Shown piece after piece: positions 60,474 to 64,000 of a DNA stretch of 64,000 bases. This stretch comes from Cinnamomum chago (taxonomy: Eukaryota; Streptophyta; Magnoliopsida; Laurales; Lauraceae), in assembly GCA_038049695.1 (NCBI GenBank), contig CP142452.1, positions 31,236,501-31,300,500 on the forward strand. Reading direction: 5' to 3'. How positions within the stretch are numbered: position 1 is the stretch's first letter; each line of letters starts with the position of its first letter. The notes under the pieces are model-generated. The model had not been told where the DNA came from. It searched no databases and worked only from the letters and a program-made list of their open reading frames with translations. A program made the position numbers and the translations under genes.

Positions 60474-62430
60474 TCTATGTTTTAAGCTAACGTTCTAACT
60501 TAAACTTACGTTTCGACTGTACGTGCAATCCGGGATTCGGAATCTCGTTCCTTCAATTCCTGTAAGTCATGAATGACTAGGGGCCCGTGCCCGGCACGTT
60601 TCTAGGGCAATGAAGCCCGGTTTCTCATTTTGGGCGCTCGGAGGCTCGTTTTCTAGGTTTTAAGCTAACGTTCTAACCTAAACATAGCTTCCAGCTGTGC
60701 GGGCAATCCGGGATTCGGAATCTCGTTCCGTCAGTTCCTGTGAGCCATGAAAGACTATGGTCCCATTCCCGTCAAGTTTCGAGGGCAACGGAGCCCGTTT
60801 TCTCATTTTGGGCGCTCGGAGACTCATTTTTTAGGTTTTAAGATAATGTTCTAACCTAAAACTACGTTTCAACTGTACGGGCAATCCGGGATTTAGAATC
60901 TCGTTCTGTCAGTTCTTACAAGTCCTGAATGAGTAGGGGCCCGTGGCCGTCAAGTTTCACGGGCAACGGACCCTGTCTGCTGATTTTGTGCGCCCGGAGG
61001 CTCGTTTTCTAGGTTTTAAGCTAATGTTCTAACTTAAATCTACGTTCTAACTGTACGGCAATCCGGGACTCGTAATCTCGTTCCGTCAGTTCCAACAAGT
61101 CATGAATGACTAGGGGCCCGTGCCCGGCACGTTTCTAGGGCAATGAAGCCCGGTTTCTCATTTTGGGCGCTCGGAGGCTCGTTTTCTAGGTTTTAAGCTA
61201 ACGTTCTAACCTAAACCTAGCTTCCAACTGTGCGGGCAATCCGGGATTCGGAATCCCGTTCCGTCAGTTCCAGTAAGCCATGAATGACAAGGGTCCTGTG
61301 CCCGTCAGGTTTCACGGTCAACAGATCCCGTTAGGTCATTTTGTGCCCCCGGAGGATCGTTTTCTAGGTTTTAAGCTAACGTTTTAACTTCAACCAACGA
61401 GTCAACTGTACGGGCAATCCGGGATTCGGAATCTCGTTCCGTCAATTCTTGTAAGTCATGAATGACTAGGGGCCCGTGCCCGGCAAGTTTCTAGGGCAAA
61501 GAAGCCCGTTTTCTCATTTTGGGCGCTCGGAGGCTCGTTTTCTAGGTTTTAAAGCTAATGTTCTTACCTAAACCTACGTTTCAACTGTACGGCAATCCGG
61601 GATTTAGAATCTCCTTCTGTCAGTTCTTACTAGTCCTGAATGAGTAGGGGCCCGTGGCCGTCAAGTTTCACGGGCAACGGACCCGTCTGCTGATTTTGTT
61701 TGACCGTAGGCTCGTTTTCTAGGTTTTAGGCTAACGTTCTAACTTAAATCTACGTTCTAACTGTACGGGCAATCCGGGACTCGTAATCTCGTTCCGTCAG
61801 TTCCTGCAAGTCATGAATGACTAGAGACCCGTCTCGTCAAGTTTCAGGGGCAACGGAGCCCGTTTGCTCATTTTGGGCACATGGAGGCTTCTTTTCTAGG
61901 TTTTAAGTTAACGATCTAACTTAAACCTACGTTTCATATGTACGGAAAATCCAGGATTCGGAACCTCATTCCGTCAGTTTTTGCATGTCATGAATGACTA
62001 GGTGTCCGTGCCCGTAAAGTTTCACGGGCAACGGAGCCAGTTAGCTCATTTTGGGCGCTTGTAGGCTTATTTTCTAGGTTTAAGCTAACGTTCTAACTTT
62101 TAAACCTACGTTTCAATTGTACGGACCATCCGGAATTTACAATCTCGATCCGTCATTTCCTACAAGTCATGAATGACTACGGACCCGTGCCCGTCAAATT
62201 TCACAGGCAGCGGACCCCGTTTGCTCATTAAGGGGCCCCCGGAAGCTCGTTTTCTAGATTTAAAGCTTACGTTCTAACTTAAACCTATGTTCCAACCGTA
62301 CGGGCAATCCGGTAATCGAATTCTCGTTCTGTCAGTTCCTGCAAGTCGTGAATGACTAGGAGCCCGTGCCCGTCAAGTCTCCTAAGAAACGGAGCCCGTT
62401 TGCTTATTTTGGGCGCCCGGACTTTCGTTT
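60474..62430 (+). repeat. HOR unit 29: 11-mer
   Basis: This is a 1957-bp 11-mer with the standard D/H hybrid. J ends CGCTCGGAGG but lacks the A>T seen in J of units 28 and 30. L carries the local G>A variant at 61827. Confidence 0.95.
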
Positions 62431-62608
62431 TCTATGTTTTAAGCTAACGTTCTAACTTAAACTTACGTTTCGACTGTACGTGCAATCCGGGATTCGGAAT
62501 CTCGTTCCGTCAATTCCTGTAAGTCATGAATGACTAGGGGCCCGTGCCCGGCACGTTTCTAGGGCAATGAAGCCCGGTTTCTCATTTTGGGCGCTCGGAG
62601 GCTCGTTT
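62431..62608 (+). repeat. Hybrid monomer A/H (178 bp), 8-mer signature
   Basis: The 5' part has the A marker CTAACGTTC. The 3' part has the H marker CCGTCAATTCC, followed by GGCACGTTTCTAGGGCAATG and then monomer I. The exchange lies between these two markers, roughly monomer positions 18-78. A and H are sister monomers, so this is an in-register exchange between the two halves of a 15-mer. Confidence 0.88.
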
Positions 62609-63854
62609 TCTAGGTTTTAAGCTAACGTTCTAACCTAAACCTAGCTTCCAACTGTGCGGGCAATCCGGGATTCGGAATCCCGTTCCGTCAGTTCCAGTAA
62701 GCCATGAATGACAAGGGTCCTGTGCCCGTCAGGTTTCACGGTCAACAGATCCCGTTAGGTCATTTTGTGCCCCCGGAGGATCGTTTTCTAGGTTTTAAGC
62801 TAACGTTTTAACTTCAACCAACGAGTCAACTGTACGGGCAATCCGGGATTCGGATTCTCGTTCCGTCAATTCTTGTAAGTCATGAATGACTAGGGGCCCG
62901 TGCCCGGCAAGTTTCTAGGGCAAAGAAGCCCGTTTTCTCATTTTGGGCGCTCGGAGGCTCGTTTTCTAGGTTTTAAAGCTAATGTTCTTACCTAAACCTA
63001 CGTTTCAACTGTACGGCAATCCGGGATTTAGAATCTCCTTCTGTCAGTTCTTACTAGTCCTGAATGAGTAGGGGCCCGTGGCCGTCAAGTTTCACGGGCA
63101 ACGGACCCGTCTGCTGATTTTGTTTGACCGTAGGCTCGTTTTCTAGGTTTTAGGCTAACGTTCTAACTTAAATCTACGTTCTAACTGTACGGGCAATCCG
63201 GGACTCGTAATCTCGTTCCGTCAGTTCCTGCAAGTCATGAATGACTAGAGACCCGTCTCGTCAAGTTTCAGGGGCAACGGAGCCCGTTTGCTCATTTTGG
63301 GCACATGGAGGCTTCTTTTCTAGGTTTTAAGTTAACGATCTAACTTAAACCTACGTTTCATATGTACGGAAAATCCAGGATTCGGAACCTCATTCCGTCA
63401 GTTTTTGCATGTCATGAATGACTAGGTGTCCGTGCCCGTAAAGTTTCACGGGCAACGGAGCCAGTTAGCTCATTTTGGGCGCTTGTAGGCTTATTTTCTA
63501 GGTTTAAGCTAACGTTCTAACTTTTAAACCTACGTTTCAATTGTACGGACCATCCGGAATTTACAATCTCGATCCGTCATTTCCTACAAGTCATGAATGA
63601 CTACGGACCCGTGCCCGTCAAATTTCACAGGCAGCGGACCCCGTTTGCTCATTAAGGGGCCCCCGGAAGCTCGTTTTCTAGATTTAAAGCTTACGTTCTA
63701 ACTTAAACCTATGTTCCAACCGTACGGGCAATCCGGTAATCGAATTCTCGTTCTGTCAGTTCCTGCAAGTCGTGAATGACTAGGAGCCCGTGCCCGTCAA
63801 GTCTCCTAAGAAACGGAGCCCGTTTGCTTATTTTGGGCGCCCGGACTTTCGTTT
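62431..63854 (+). repeat. HOR unit 30: 8-mer (A/H, I-O)
   Basis: This is the only 8-mer in the window (1424 bp): hybrid A/H 62431-62608, I 62609-62786, J 62787-62964, K 62965-63141, L 63142-63318, M 63319-63496, N 63497-63676, O 63677-63854. It lacks B-G altogether. J carries T at 62855 and L carries A at 63251, both shared with unit 28. Its parent was therefore probably a unit-28-like 15-mer that lost 1243 bp, seven monomers, by exchange between A and H. Confidence 0.95.
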
Positions 63855-64000
63855 TCTATGTTTTAAGCTAACGTTCTAACTTAAACTTACGTTTCGACTG
63901 TACGTGCAATCCGGGATTCGGAATCTCGTTCCTTCAATTCCTGTAAGTCATGAATGACTAGGGGCCCGTGCCCGGCACGTTTCTAGGGCAATGAAGCCCG
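63855..64000 (+). repeat. HOR unit 31: start of a further unit, cut by window
   Basis: This is the first 146 bp of a monomer A (TCTATG start, CTAACGTTC, CCTTCAATTCC, GGCACGTTTCTAGGGCAATG). The A markers exclude an 8-mer start like unit 30. The subtype is the one typical of 11-mers, but the unit type cannot be decided from this fragment. Confidence 0.9.

Larger units (their letters stand above)
1..64000 (+). repeat. Satellite DNA array, ~178-bp monomer, fills window
   Basis: The window is a continuous head-to-tail array of 359 complete monomers of 176-180 bp plus one cut monomer. Each monomer begins with a TCTAGG/TCTATG/TCTAGA box followed by an A+T-rich stretch around TTTTAAGCTAACGTTCTAAC, then carries a conserved GGGATTCGGAATCTCG region, an AGTCATGAATGACT dyad, a GGGCCCGTGCCCG box and a TCATTTTGGGCGC box. 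All monomers share one orientation, and no inversion, transposon or unique sequence interrupts them. Nucleosome-sized tandem repeats organised in higher-order units are typical of centromeric heterochromatin, so a centromeric satellite is likely; this is inference. Neither array edge is in the window. The monomer family is not one I can name. Confidence 0.98.

Noticed and set aside
1..64000. Open reading frames recurring with the repeat period on both strands
   Set aside because: Every monomer carries several stops (for example in TTTTAAGCTAACG and TGAATGACTAG, and TTA/CTA/TCA words for the reverse strand). The 178-bp length shifts the frame at each monomer, so frames stay short. They recur only because the DNA repeats, with no protein-like composition or start context.
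1..64000. CRISPR array
   Set aside because: There are no short conserved repeats separated by unique spacers. The whole 178-bp unit repeats, and the unit type points to a eukaryotic satellite.
1..64000. Known satellites: human alpha (171 bp), Arabidopsis CEN180, rice CentO, maize CentC
   Set aside because: Monomer length or recognisable sequence words do not match. No species name is justified without a database search.
1..64000. rDNA spacer repeats, telomere repeats, tRNA or rRNA genes
   Set aside because: No TTTAGGG/TTAGGG runs, no conserved rRNA segments and no tRNA-like fold with A and B boxes were seen. Isolated TTTTAGG words belong to the monomer start box.

Overview
The whole 64 kb window is one uninterrupted head-to-tail satellite DNA array. 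I see no protein-coding gene, RNA gene, transposon, CRISPR array or unique flanking sequence on either strand. The basic monomer is about 178 bp (176-180 bp). Using the recurrent TCTAGG/TCTATG box as the monomer start, I place 359 complete monomers plus one 146-bp partial monomer, all in the same orientation.

The monomers form a strict higher-order repeat (HOR). The fullest unit is a 15-mer (2667 bp), lettered here A-O in order. Two shorter units derive from it. An 11-mer (1957 bp) has lost most of D through most of H and carries a hybrid D/H monomer in their place. An 8-mer (1424 bp) starts with a hybrid A/H monomer and continues I-O. The window divides into 8 fifteen-mers, 21 eleven-mers, 1 eight-mer and a cut final unit, and these lengths sum exactly to 64,000 bp. 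The 15-mer is itself nested: A-G (7 monomers, 1243 bp) and H-O (8 monomers) are diverged copies of each other (A~H, B~I, C~K, D~L, E~M, F~N, G~O), and J is the extra monomer.

Layout by unit type: 15-mer (1-2667); four 11-mers (2668-10495); 15-mer (10496-13161); four 11-mers (13162-20989); two 15-mers (20990-26322); 11-mer (26323-28279); 15-mer, 11-mer, 15-mer (28280-35570); seven 11-mers (35571-49269); 15-mer (49270-51936); three 11-mers (51937-57806); 15-mer (57807-60473); 11-mer (60474-62430); 8-mer (62431-63854); start of another unit (63855-64000). From 23656 to 37527 the 15-mers and 11-mers alternate strictly, three times.

Units of one type are nearly identical, with usually 0-2 differences noticed by eye. 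Diagnostic substitutions sort the 15-mers into three families (alpha: units 1 and 28; beta: 12, 14, 16, 24; gamma: 6, 11). This is the pattern expected of an array homogenised recently by unequal exchange and gene conversion.

Organism: a eukaryote. Nucleosome-length monomers, kilobase-scale HORs and the absence of genes suggest a centromeric or other constitutive-heterochromatin array from a long-read assembly. I do not recognise the monomer as human alpha satellite, Arabidopsis CEN180, rice CentO or maize CentC. A plant is my best guess from monomer length and general character, but the sequence does not prove it, and centromere function is an inference. Coordinates and differences were read by eye, so single-base statements outside the positions cited should be recomputed.
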